A DNA stretch of 6,935 nucleotides from Planctomycetaceae bacterium (GTDB taxonomy: Bacteria; Planctomycetota; Planctomycetia; Pirellulales; Pirellulaceae). Numbering within the stretch: the first letter of the stretch is position 1; each line of letters starts with the position of its first letter. Below are positions 1 to 6,915 of the stretch, piece by piece. Both the position numbers and the translations under genes were made by a program. The stretch spans positions 1 through 6,935 of the forward strand of contig JAHEAM010000201.1 of NCBI GenBank assembly GCA_024642765.1. The letters run 5' to 3'. Below the pieces are notes generated by a model. The model ran no database searches. It had not been told where the DNA came from and saw only the letters and a list, made by a program, of their open reading frames with translations.

Positions 1-1562
1 TTCTCGGTCTCAGCAGGATCGACCTCGGTGGGCGTCCCGTTATTGCCCGAACGAAAACCAGTCTCGCTGTTTTTGGGCAGTGTCCATTGCAAACGGCCGG
101 AGTTCGCCTCGTAACACGTCAAGAAATTGCGCCGCGATCGGCGAAACGTTGCGTTCCATTGGAAGCCCCGGTTGCGTTCATTCCCGCCAGCCAATGCTTC
201 GTCGTAATGCACGCCTTCCAACGAATAAACTCGATCGCCGATCAATGACATTTTCGCGGGTATCAAATCACCGAAAAACGGAATCATTGCACTTGTCAAC
301 CCAAACGTTGCAGAGTCTGATTTGACGCCGCGGTTCTGCATGTTACCCTGCAGGGCCTCGAGTTGCGTGGTGGCATCGTCGGCCTCGTACTTGTTCAACC
401 ACAAGCTTCTCCAAACCGGAAGATTCGCCAAGTCGGTGCTCCAACTGGAAACGTTAGCGATCGATTTGATGATGACTCGATTCTGATAAAACAACAGATG
501 TCCTGTTGGACGCCAGGAACTATCTGCCCAACTTTTAAGAATCTTCAATTCGAATGCGCCGACTGTTTTCGAAATTTCGTCAACTGTTTCCGCAGTAGAG
601 ACTTTGACGAATCCATTGCCATCGGCTTGCACATAGTTACTTGCCTGATTGGGCTCGATCCAATTTTGCCATGCTGCATACAAATCGTTCGAAAGGAAAT
701 CACTGGGCAATGTCGAATTCCTTCCGAATTCGCGAAAGGAATTCAAAGAGGTCAACGCAAATTGCGAACTCAACTCCTGCGGCGTAGCCTGCAAGAGCGT
801 CTCCAGTTCGCGCGTCGTAACATCGTTATTTACAAGCGGCCGCAATTCGACCATGACTTCTTCCGCAGTCGCCGAGTTTCCAAGCAACAGATTACAAAGG
901 GCAATTCGCTTTAGTAGTTCCTCAGAGGATATCGACGGATCCGGATGGCGATCGCGAATCTTTTCCAGCAGTCGCAACGCTCCTAAAAAATCAAAACGAT
1001 CCATAGCGGTTGCAGCCAATTCAAAGGCTGCATCGTCGCCTACACTGCTTACGAAATAGTTGCGAACCACGTCGCTCAATGCTTTCGGATCAAAGCGGCC
1101 TTGGGCTCGAGCCAAAATCTGACGCGCTTCCGCGTCGGCATTCACGCGATACGCATTCAACGCCTCTTCCGGCAATTCGGAGAGGATCCTCTCGACTTGG
1201 TCCACCATCGAAAAGTAAGTAACGCCGTCTTTTGAATACAGTGTGTCGCCGCTTTTTTGCAAAATCACTTGCCACAATTGAGCAGCGACTGAGTAATTGC
1301 CGTCATCCAAATAGCGGCGAGCCTTTTCGAGCAGTGCTTCAAGATCAGGATCGGTCTTGAGCGTCGCAGTTCCTGGTTTGTTTTCGTCAGTACTTTCCTG
1401 TGGTTTTGCCAAATTGTTATTTCTCAACACTATTTGGCGTGGCGCAACGACAAGTTTTTGAATCGTTCGCGCAGCGCCAAACTCCGGCAGATTGCAGACA
1501 ACGGCAACAATCATCAATAGGATTTTCTTAGCTACTGATCGCAAAGAATGTACTTGTTTCAT
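1..1562 (-). CDS. Exported TPR-like / PQQ-type beta-propeller protein, 3' end outside window
   Basis: The frame is open from ATG 1562 to the window edge: 520 complete codons and no stop, so the C-terminus is missing. Residues 1-31 look like a Sec signal peptide: basic stretch R8..K13, hydrophobic ILLMIVAVV, and a cleavage-like FGAA near residue 30, suggesting export to the periplasm. Residues 74-260 are helical and TPR-like (for example ARRYLDDGNYSVAAQLW at 81-97). From about 340 the sequence turns to beta-rich blade-like stretches (GHLLFYQNRVII 354-365; SLIGDRVYSLEG 439-450). YEANSGRLQW (484-493) resembles the A-x-x-x-T/S-G-x-x-x-W core of PQQ-like/BamB-type propeller repeats. It begins 22 nt after the BatA-like gene with only a weak GAGA ribosome site, so translation may be coupled. 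Function is unknown; a scaffold or outer-face partner of the membrane protein is inferred. A true PQQ enzyme is less likely because no catalytic signature is visible. Confidence 0.82.
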   Translation of the reverse strand, partial: MKQVHSLRSVAKKILLMIVAVVCNLPEFGAARTIQKLVVAPRQIVLRNNNLAKPQESTDENKPGTATLKTDPDLEALLEKARRYLDDGNYSVAAQLWQVILQKSGDTLYSKDGVTYFSMVDQVERILSELPEEALNAYRVNADAEARQILARAQGRFDPKALSDVVRNYFVSSVGDDAAFELAATAMDRFDFLGALRLLEKIRDRHPDPSISSEELLKRIALCNLLLGNSATAEEVMVELRPLVNNDVTTRELETLLQATPQELSSQFALTSLNSFREFGRNSTLPSDFLSNDLYAAWQNWIEPNQASNYVQADGNGFVKVSTAETVDEISKTVGAFELKILKSWADSSWRPTGHLLFYQNRVIIKSIANVSSWSTDLANLPVWRSLWLNKYEADDATTQLEALQGNMQNRGVKSDSATFGLTSAMIPFFGDLIPAKMSLIGDRVYSLEGVHYDEALAGGNERNRGFQWNATFRRSRRNFLTCYEANSGRLQWTLPKNSETGFRSGNNGTPTEVDPAETE

Positions 1563-1584
1563 TTCGTTTCTCACGTGTGCGAAC

Positions 1585-3912
1585 TTATCGATTGCGACCA
1601 AACCACCAACCCAAGAACTGTTCGACAACGAGCACCAGCAAAATCAACCAAACCACTTGCGGCCAAAATTCCGTCGATGAGCTTTCAATTGATTGCGTCG
1701 CAAGGCTTGCCATACCAACCATCCGGAATTTCGAACCCCAAAAATCGTTGGGCAATTGCTCCAAATCCAATCGCCGCAATTCGCTCTCCGCAGCTGGGCT
1801 ATTGGCCGCAAATAAGGTTGATTCGTTTTCACCCGTGTGGCGAGTCATTCCCAGCTCGTAAAACCCAGTCCGTTCAACTGGCGGGAATTGCACACGATAA
1901 ATCGATGACTCAAGCGATTGTTCTGAATCGTCAACCGGCCGAGCCACAGCTTCGATTTTTTCGTTCTGTGAATCGCGTAACCAGGTGCGACTGTCGAAGG
2001 CTGTAAGATCAACGGGATATTCAATCGGCTCACCGAGGGCGACGCCTGACCGTTCCGCTTCTCCGCCCACCAAGTAGTCGATCAAATCCACCATCATTGG
2101 TACAAATACGGCTGACATGGTCGGCCACATGGTCCAATCGGCATCGGCGGGAATCGTAAACGCGACAACTTTGCCGCGTCCCCAACTGCGTTCGATCATT
2201 GCAGGCGAATTGTCACGGTCGTTCAGACGCAAGGGAACTTCAAATACGTTTTGGCCCGTTTCGGGGATTCGAGAGGTCCACCAACTAAAAATTTTGATTC
2301 CCAACAAAGGTCCTGCATCTTGCCCAACTAGTGTCCGAAGTGATGGGTGTACTTGCTTGCTGACCTCGAATTTGACCATGCTAGATTTTGTCGGGTCACC
2401 TGCGATGGAGTCCAATTCCATCGGGGACATGCCAGCGCCATCTCGAAAGAATGTTGAATTGAACGTAGTCGCACGCACTTGATTACCTGGCAGAAAAACG
2501 AGAGCTCCGCCTTCCGCCACCCATTGCTCTAATGTCTTCACTCGGTCTTCGGAAATTTCGTCCATGTTGCAGAGAAAGATCACACGGTAGTTCGTCAAGG
2601 AAATCGTTTCGAGTTCACTGACTGAAATGACCTCCGTTTTCAAGCCAGTCCCAAACACGTCGAGGAACTTCAAGAAGTGAGTTTCGCTTCTTTCAGAAAC
2701 AGCCGACGGATCGCCATCAACCAATAGCACTGGGATTTTGTCCATGACACGCGCCGCATAACGTCGTGTGTCATCGTTAATGAGTTGATCGGCTTGCAAT
2801 TGCGTCGTTGAAAGCGATTGCCGATCGATTTCTATGCGAATTCGATGGTCTTGTCTTGGTGTTTGGCCCTCACCCGTCGCGAGCATGGACGATTGCATGG
2901 AGGGGGTTTCGTTGGCCACAAACATATGAGCAAATGACACCGTTTCTTTTTGGCCCGGTGCCAAACTTTGAATCGTTGCGTAAACGGGAGCCTGTTCGTC
3001 AATTTGCAATAACGCTCGAATATTGCTCATTGTTTCGTTTCCGAAATTCACGACTTCTGCCGTGAAAGTAACTAATCGATTGGCCACCAACAAATCGTCA
3101 CTCTGCAAACTGACGATTGCCAGATTCTGATCCAGCGCTGAACCGCTATCGACCACGAAGCCTTGGCTAATATTCTCCCCCAACTGCGCCAACAGAGCCT
3201 GTGGTGATGACTCGGCGTCCTCTGCGTCGTTCGCCTCTACAGTACCCTCGCTTGGAATCCAGTCGTGTTTGCGAAGGTCGGAGTACAAGTAAACGACTCG
3301 GCTGATTCCCTCGCGTTGACCTATTAGGTATCGCCGGACTTGTTCTAATGTCGCAGAGTAGTCGGCCGAAAAGTCCGAACATTGCAACTGCTCAATTGAC
3401 TCTTGGAGGTTGGGCAGTGTCGTGCCGGTTACGGGCTCATTCGCAAGCAATGGCTGATCGAGGTTACTCGTCACATAAAGCGTTACCCAATCGTCACTCT
3501 TACTTGAGCCTGCAAGCTCGGTAAGCAGTTTTGAAATCGATTGTTTGGCCTGCTCGAAAGCCGGAATGTTGTCGAAGACCACTTGTTGCGAAAGCGAGTC
3601 ATCCAATATGAAAACGCGTTCGAAACGATCCTTGTCGGCCAAGAGCCGCGAGAGTGCCGACGGCAACAATGGCCGAGCCAACAGCAACCCCAATAACAGC
3701 ATAGCCAGGCACCGCAACAAAAGCAGTAACAAATTCTGTAGCTGAACGCGCCGTCGATTCTGCTTGTCGGCCTCAAGCAAGAAATCCATTGCAGCCCAAG
3801 ACACAATCTTAAAACGACGTTTGTTCAGCAAGTGAATGATGATCGGCAACGACACCGCAAGAGCTCCAAGGCCCAGCATCGCAGGGTTCATCATCCAACC
3901 TAAAAAGCCCAT
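1585..3912 (-). CDS. BatA-like membrane protein with VWA-like and GATase-like domains
   Basis: This 775-residue protein starts at ATG 3912; a TTG one codon upstream is also possible, but ATG directly follows it with an AGAAAG ribosome site at usable distance. Residues 1-82 match the aerotolerance-regulator (BatA) N-terminal type: first membrane helix about 11-29, then HLLNKRR, the basic NRRRVQLQN, and a second very leucine-rich helix 59-79 followed by ARPLL. A VWA-like domain follows with a DxSxS metal-site motif (D104, S106, S108) and YSDLR at 210-214. Residues about 275-345 look like an Ig/CARDB-type beta domain. Residues 393-610 resemble a class-I glutamine-amidotransferase fold (VLLVDGDP 396-403, WVAEGGALVFLPG 464-476), but no cysteine sits at the expected elbow, so it is probably non-catalytic. 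FAANSPAAESELRRLD (701-716) is typical of planctomycete relatives. A last helix lies at 751-770. Membrane platform of the cluster by inference; stop TAA. Confidence 0.9.
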   Translation of the reverse strand: MGFLGWMMNPAMLGLGALAVSLPIIIHLLNKRRFKIVSWAAMDFLLEADKQNRRRVQLQNLLLLLLRCLAMLLLGLLLARPLLPSALSRLLADKDRFERVFILDDSLSQQVVFDNIPAFEQAKQSISKLLTELAGSSKSDDWVTLYVTSNLDQPLLANEPVTGTTLPNLQESIEQLQCSDFSADYSATLEQVRRYLIGQREGISRVVYLYSDLRKHDWIPSEGTVEANDAEDAESSPQALLAQLGENISQGFVVDSGSALDQNLAIVSLQSDDLLVANRLVTFTAEVVNFGNETMSNIRALLQIDEQAPVYATIQSLAPGQKETVSFAHMFVANETPSMQSSMLATGEGQTPRQDHRIRIEIDRQSLSTTQLQADQLINDDTRRYAARVMDKIPVLLVDGDPSAVSERSETHFLKFLDVFGTGLKTEVISVSELETISLTNYRVIFLCNMDEISEDRVKTLEQWVAEGGALVFLPGNQVRATTFNSTFFRDGAGMSPMELDSIAGDPTKSSMVKFEVSKQVHPSLRTLVGQDAGPLLGIKIFSWWTSRIPETGQNVFEVPLRLNDRDNSPAMIERSWGRGKVVAFTIPADADWTMWPTMSAVFVPMMVDLIDYLVGGEAERSGVALGEPIEYPVDLTAFDSRTWLRDSQNEKIEAVARPVDDSEQSLESSIYRVQFPPVERTGFYELGMTRHTGENESTLFAANSPAAESELRRLDLEQLPNDFWGSKFRMVGMASLATQSIESSSTEFWPQVVWLILLVLVVEQFLGWWFGRNR

Positions 3913-4027
3913 CAATGATCTTTCTCAAATACAAACGTTAAATTTTCTGGTTTTCATTCAAAATCCATTCCAAATCTGACTCATCCGCTGCGCATTTTGC
4001 AGCTTCTGCCCCGTTCCAGACTTCCAA

Positions 4028-5008
4028 TTATGCCTTTCGTCGCGAACGCAATCGGAAATTTAGATAACTGGACAACGCCGCATCTAATGGCTTCGATGTG
4101 TCGAGCAAGCAATAATCGATTCCTGCACCCGCACAAACTTTTTTGACGCCAGTCAGATGTCGTTCCAGTGCATCCAGGTACGATTTCTTCAACGCACGTG
4201 GTTCAGTCAACAATTCGACACTCGATTCCATTCCCTTGAAAAGGGTGTTTTCATCGAACGGAAAGTTGAGCTCGTCGCTGTGCATCACATGCATCACAAT
4301 GACCTCGTGGCGCCGCAAGCGAAATTGCTCAAGCGATTTCTTTAGATCTTCCAGCGGCAACAGGAGATCGGAAATCAAAATCACCATTCCACGTTGACGA
4401 AACTGGCCCGCTAAAGTCAGGAATGCATCGGACACTTCCGTTACCGAGTCGCATTTCGTTTGTTCCAATTCGTGAAACAGCATTTTCAGTTGGGTCGGAT
4501 GCGTACTGGCCTTGTAGAACTTATCGATTTGGTTGCTGAACAACGCCATCCCGACTGCATCTTGTTGTTGTTGCATCAAATACGCCAGGCTTGCAGCTGC
4601 TGTCGCGGCATGATCGAATTTTGTCCAGGTTTTAGAATCGTTCGATGAGTTTTCGTTTCTTTGCTTGGCCAAACGCTTGCTGGTTGGGGTTTCGTCTCCC
4701 CCGTAATTCATCGAACGCGAGCGATCGAGCAAAATATGGCATTTTAAGTTCGTTTCTTCTTCAAACTCTTTGATGTAGAGGCGATCGGTTTTCGACCATA
4801 CTTTCCAATCGATATAACGCAGATCATCGCCCGGTGCGTACTCGCGGTGCGCAGCGAACTCAACCGCAAATCCATTGTAGGGACTGCGGTGGCTGCCAGT
4901 AATAAAGCCTTCAACCACCAAACGAGCGCGCACATCAAGACGTTTGATCTTGTCTAACGTGCGGCCGTCCAGGTACTTGCCGGAAAAGGATTCTTCGGTC
5001 GATGCCAT
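4028..5008 (-). CDS. DUF58 domain protein (MoxR partner, VWA-like)
   Basis: The 326-residue protein has no signal peptide or membrane segment, so it is probably cytosolic. The DUF58 hallmark is clear: GSHRSPYNG (38-46), then HREYAPGDDLRYIDWK (54-69) and the following TDRLYIKEFEEE (74-85). A VWA-like MIDAS motif DRSRS lies at 95-99 and a supporting ISDLLLP at 212-218. DUF58 proteins are usually encoded next to MoxR ATPases and are thought to act as their substrate adaptors; here the gene follows moxR by 125 nt. ATG 5008 is preceded by an in-frame TAA six codons upstream, which limits the start choice; the ribosome site is poor. An oddity is a charged, low-complexity insert of about 25 residues at 105-128, between the MIDAS loop and TKFDHAAT, where relatives usually go directly to KFDYA. 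The stop is TAA, followed in the same frame by 29 more open codons. Confidence 0.92.
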   Translation of the reverse strand: MASTEESFSGKYLDGRTLDKIKRLDVRARLVVEGFITGSHRSPYNGFAVEFAAHREYAPGDDLRYIDWKVWSKTDRLYIKEFEEETNLKCHILLDRSRSMNYGGDETPTSKRLAKQRNENSSNDSKTWTKFDHAATAAASLAYLMQQQQDAVGMALFSNQIDKFYKASTHPTQLKMLFHELEQTKCDSVTEVSDAFLTLAGQFRQRGMVILISDLLLPLEDLKKSLEQFRLRRHEVIVMHVMHSDELNFPFDENTLFKGMESSVELLTEPRALKKSYLDALERHLTGVKKVCAGAGIDYCLLDTSKPLDAALSSYLNFRLRSRRKA

Positions 5009-5133
5009 ACTAATGTCGTCGCTTTAGGTCAATCGTAAAAAGTAGCCACTTCGAAACGGCGCGGTCGTAGTTTTAATGCACTCGAGATCTGGTTTCGATC
5101 AAAATGCAGGAACGCTGCGAGCGACCGTTCGGA

Positions 5134-5505
5134 TTAGGCTTTCGCAAATGCTGCAGCAAGTTCCGGCGCGATTTCATCACCAGCGCTTCGCTCCGGAAGT
5201 TCTTTCAAGAGTCGGTCAATCACCACGTCGCTCGTGATTCCCTGCGACTCGGCAGTAAAGTTTGTGATCACACGATGACGCAACACGGGGCGCGCCACAG
5301 CAGCAATGTCATCGGTGTTGACGTAAGATCGACCTTCCAAAACCGCACGTGCCTTGGCACCCAACAAGAGATATTGAACTCCCCGCGGACCAGCGCCCCA
5401 GCTCACCGAATCCTTGACCCACTCTGGGCAGTCGCCTTCAAGCACGCGAGTGGCTCGGACTAAACGCAAGGCAAAATGAATCACATAGGGTGCCACAGGG
5501 ACGCG
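5134..5505 (-). pseudogene. MoxR ATPase C-terminal lid part, downstream of in-frame TGA
   Basis: This is the in-frame continuation of the upstream MoxR frame after the TGA at 5506-5508. It gives 123 codons ending in TAA (residues 235-357 of the full frame). It starts RVPVAPYV, then ALRLVRATR, GAGPRGVQYLLLGAKARA (271-288; R275 is the likely sensor-2 arginine), VLRHRVITNF and ITSDVVIDRLLKELP. This is the complete AAA lid domain (AAA_lid_2 type) that a normal MoxR carries. No Shine-Dalgarno sequence precedes the first possible start (GTG 5496), so independent translation is unlikely unless it is coupled to termination at the TGA. The wording looks undegraded, which fits a very recent mutation, a sequencing error, or readthrough. 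It is called a pseudogene fragment because it lacks its own start; readers may prefer to join it to the upstream part. Confidence 0.8.
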
Positions 5506-6207
5506 TCACACAAGTTGTTGTAGCTGCAAAATCTCTTCGCTCGAAAGAACGCTAGTGATATCCGCGCTGTTCATGCTGGTCGTGGTATCAGCAATTTGAA
5601 ACTCTTCGTCGTAGCTCGGGTACTTCACAAAAATTTTGAACATGAAGCGGTCTTGCTGGGCCTCGGGCAAGGTATAGGTGCCCTCTTGTTCGATTGGGTT
5701 TTGCGTTGCCAACACGAAAAACGGGGCTGGCAACGGGTTGCGGACGCCACCGATGGTGACTTGCTTTTCTTGCATCGCTTCCAACAAGGCGGCTTGCGTT
5801 TTCGGGGGCGTCCGGTTGATTTCGTCGGCGAGAATGATGTTCGAGAAAATCGGTCCTTTCAAAAACTTGAATTCACGATTCCCAGAGACTTTATCTTCTT
5901 GGATGACTTCCGTTCCAACGATATCGCTGGGCATCAAGTCCGGCGTGAATTGGATTCGGTTGAAGGATAACTTTAAGGTCCTAGCCAATGTGCTTACCAT
6001 CAGGGTTTTGGCCAGGCCGGGTACGCCTTCGAGTAAGCAATGGCCTTGAGCAAAGATCGCGATCATCAATTGTTCAACAACCTCGCGCTGGCCAATGATG
6101 ACCTTGCCAAGCTCTTGTCGAATTTTGTCGTAGGCACTGCTCAGTCGCTCCATGGCTTGAACATCTTCGTTCGAAAGCGACGCGGATGGATTTTTGTCGG
6201 CATTCAT
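5506..6207 (-). CDS. MoxR-family AAA+ ATPase, N-terminal part ending at premature TGA
   Basis: The frame has 233 codons before a TGA; family members usually have about 320-350 residues, and the joined frame would have 357 positions. The AAA+ core is complete: Walker A GVPGLAKT (61-68), QFTPDLMPSDIVGTE (86-100), Walker B IILADEINR (124-132), sensor 1 around ATQNP (167-171), and LPEAQQDRF with a likely arginine finger R187. The piece ends with EEILQLQQLV, exactly where relatives continue with an R-x-x-V-P-V-type segment into the lid domain. As read literally the protein would lack sensor 2 and the lid and probably could not form a normal hexamer. MoxR proteins act as chaperone-like ATPases with VWA or DUF58 partners. 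ATG 6207 is the only good start: an in-frame TAG lies three codons upstream, and an AAGGA ribosome site sits unusually far away (13 nt). First gene of the cluster. Confidence 0.9.
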   Translation of the reverse strand: MNADKNPSASLSNEDVQAMERLSSAYDKIRQELGKVIIGQREVVEQLMIAIFAQGHCLLEGVPGLAKTLMVSTLARTLKLSFNRIQFTPDLMPSDIVGTEVIQEDKVSGNREFKFLKGPIFSNIILADEINRTPPKTQAALLEAMQEKQVTIGGVRNPLPAPFFVLATQNPIEQEGTYTLPEAQQDRFMFKIFVKYPSYDEEFQIADTTTSMNSADITSVLSSEEILQLQQLV

Positions 6208-6755
6208 GCGGAGCTATTGTTCCTTAAAAAGATAAATTGGAGGTTGTAGATTTCTTTAGAGTTACGCGGATATGATCGTACCAGTATGTCGCACCGTTTG
6301 GCAGATTCACTCGGGCGGGCAAACTGCGACTTGCCAAACAAGCTTAAATGCGGTCGGAATTTCAAGGTTGCGAACTGGTCAGACCATTTTAACCCTCCGC
6401 GATACCATAATAAAGCCGCGTAGCCACAATTGCTTTACCTAAAACGCCTCGCAACAGTTTTTGAACTCGTTTTCGAACGCCAAAGATCGCTAATTTTAAG
6501 TGCAAAACCAGGTTTTCGATTCTGGTAGATTTGAAAACGACTCTATTGAGACGAAGTTCGCGCCCCTTTTGTTTCTATTGGTATTAGGTACACGTGACAG
6601 AATTTGACTTTTAAGTTGGCGGACTGGCAAGCGTTTGGAAACGAGTGACCTTGGCTCAAAGAATCAGGAAGCAAGGAAATCGAAATCGGAAGTAGTTTCT
6701 GGAAAATCAAATTTGCCGAACGGCACCCTAAGCGACGTGGCAACTCCTAAACGGC
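6208..6755. other. Intergenic region between moxR and divergent tRNA promoter
   Basis: About 550 nt without a convincing gene on either strand. The longest frame, 66 codons on the minus strand, has no family resemblance and no ribosome site. The moxR promoter should lie here, but I could not find a -35/-10 pair of good quality on the minus strand. Visible small elements are an 8-bp inverted repeat (6296-6303 and 6332-6339), an 11-nt palindrome around 6377-6387 that overlaps a two-codon ORF, and a weak 5-bp hairpin (ACCAG/CTGGT) near 6507-6526. The length leaves room for a long leader or for regulatory binding sites. Confidence 0.6.
6296..6339. repeat. Inverted repeat GTTTGGCA / TGCCAAAC in moxR leader
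   Basis: GTTTGGCA at 6296-6303 is exactly complementary to TGCCAAAC at 6332-6339, with 28 nt between. Inside it, GGCAA (6318-6322) and TTGCC (6331-6335) could form an alternative hairpin that shares the right arm, so the two structures exclude each other. It lies about 90-130 nt upstream of the moxR start. It could be an operator or an RNA structure in the leader; an 8-bp match can also arise by chance. Confidence 0.35.
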
Positions 6756-6785
6756 TTGATTTGCCGCGAACTTTTGAGGTATAAT
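6756..6785 (+). promoter_or_regulatory. Sigma-70-type promoter of the tRNA-Ser gene
   Basis: A -35-like TTGATT (6756-6761) is followed after 18 nt by a perfect -10 TATAAT (6780-6785). Transcription would start near 6792, about 8 nt before the mature tRNA end, which gives a short 5' leader to be removed by RNase P. It is the best promoter match seen in the window. Confidence 0.8.
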
Positions 6786-6799
6786 CGGAACAGCTTTTC

Positions 6800-6879
6800 G
6801 GAGGATAAGCGAATGGCTAGCAGGCTGATTCGAAATCAGTTGCCCGCAAGGGTTGCGGGTTCGACCCCCGTGTCCTCCG
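6800..6879 (+). tRNA. tRNA-Ser (anticodon CGA)
   Basis: It folds as a class II tRNA. The acceptor stem GGAGGAT (6800-6806) pairs with GTCCTCC (6872-6878), with one G-U pair and discriminator G at 6879. The anticodon stem GCTGA/TCAGT encloses the loop TTCGAAA, giving anticodon CGA at 6831-6833, which reads UCG serine codons. A short extra arm GCCC-GCAA-GGGT (6842-6853) is followed by the T arm GCGGG-TTCGACC-CCCGT (6855-6871). The D stem is weak (two clear pairs, GC/GC), and the D loop has the usual GG. No 3' CCA is encoded (CTA follows), so the end must be added by tRNA nucleotidyltransferase. It is a single-gene unit with its own promoter and terminator, divergent from the moxR cluster. Confidence 0.93.
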
Positions 6880-6883
6880 CTAT

Positions 6884-6915
6884 AGGCACCGCGATGACTG
6901 GCGGTGCCTTTTTTT
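6884..6915 (+). terminator. Rho-independent terminator of tRNA-Ser
   Basis: AGGCACCGC (6884-6892) and GCGGTGCCT (6901-6909) form a perfect 9-bp GC-rich stem around the 8-nt loop GATGACTG, followed directly by a run of T (6909-6915). It starts five bases after the tRNA 3' end, so the transcript is monocistronic. Confidence 0.92.

Noticed and set aside
363..914. 183-codon plus-strand open frame
   Set aside because: It lies antisense to the exported TPR/propeller gene, whose minus-strand frame has a signal peptide and recognisable repeats; the plus-strand translation shows no family resemblance.
5009..5133. Internal promoter or terminator between moxR and the DUF58 gene
   Set aside because: Only a 4-bp hairpin (CGCT/AGCG) without a T run and poorly spaced -35/-10-like words were found; not enough to support a site.
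5104..5463. 119-codon plus-strand open frame across the MoxR lid region
   Set aside because: Shadow of the conserved minus-strand MoxR lid; the translation resembles nothing known.
5500..5514. Selenocysteine codon at the MoxR TGA
   Set aside because: MoxR proteins have no catalytic Cys/Sec here, and I see no convincing SECIS-like hairpin directly after the TGA.
5490..5515. Frameshift as the explanation of the split MoxR
   Set aside because: Codon counting shows both halves are in the same frame, separated by exactly one TGA codon, so the event is a substitution-type stop and not an indel.
6543..6743. 66-codon minus-strand frame upstream of moxR
   Set aside because: No ribosome site, no hydrophobic or domain pattern, and it is isolated in an intergenic region; length is within chance.
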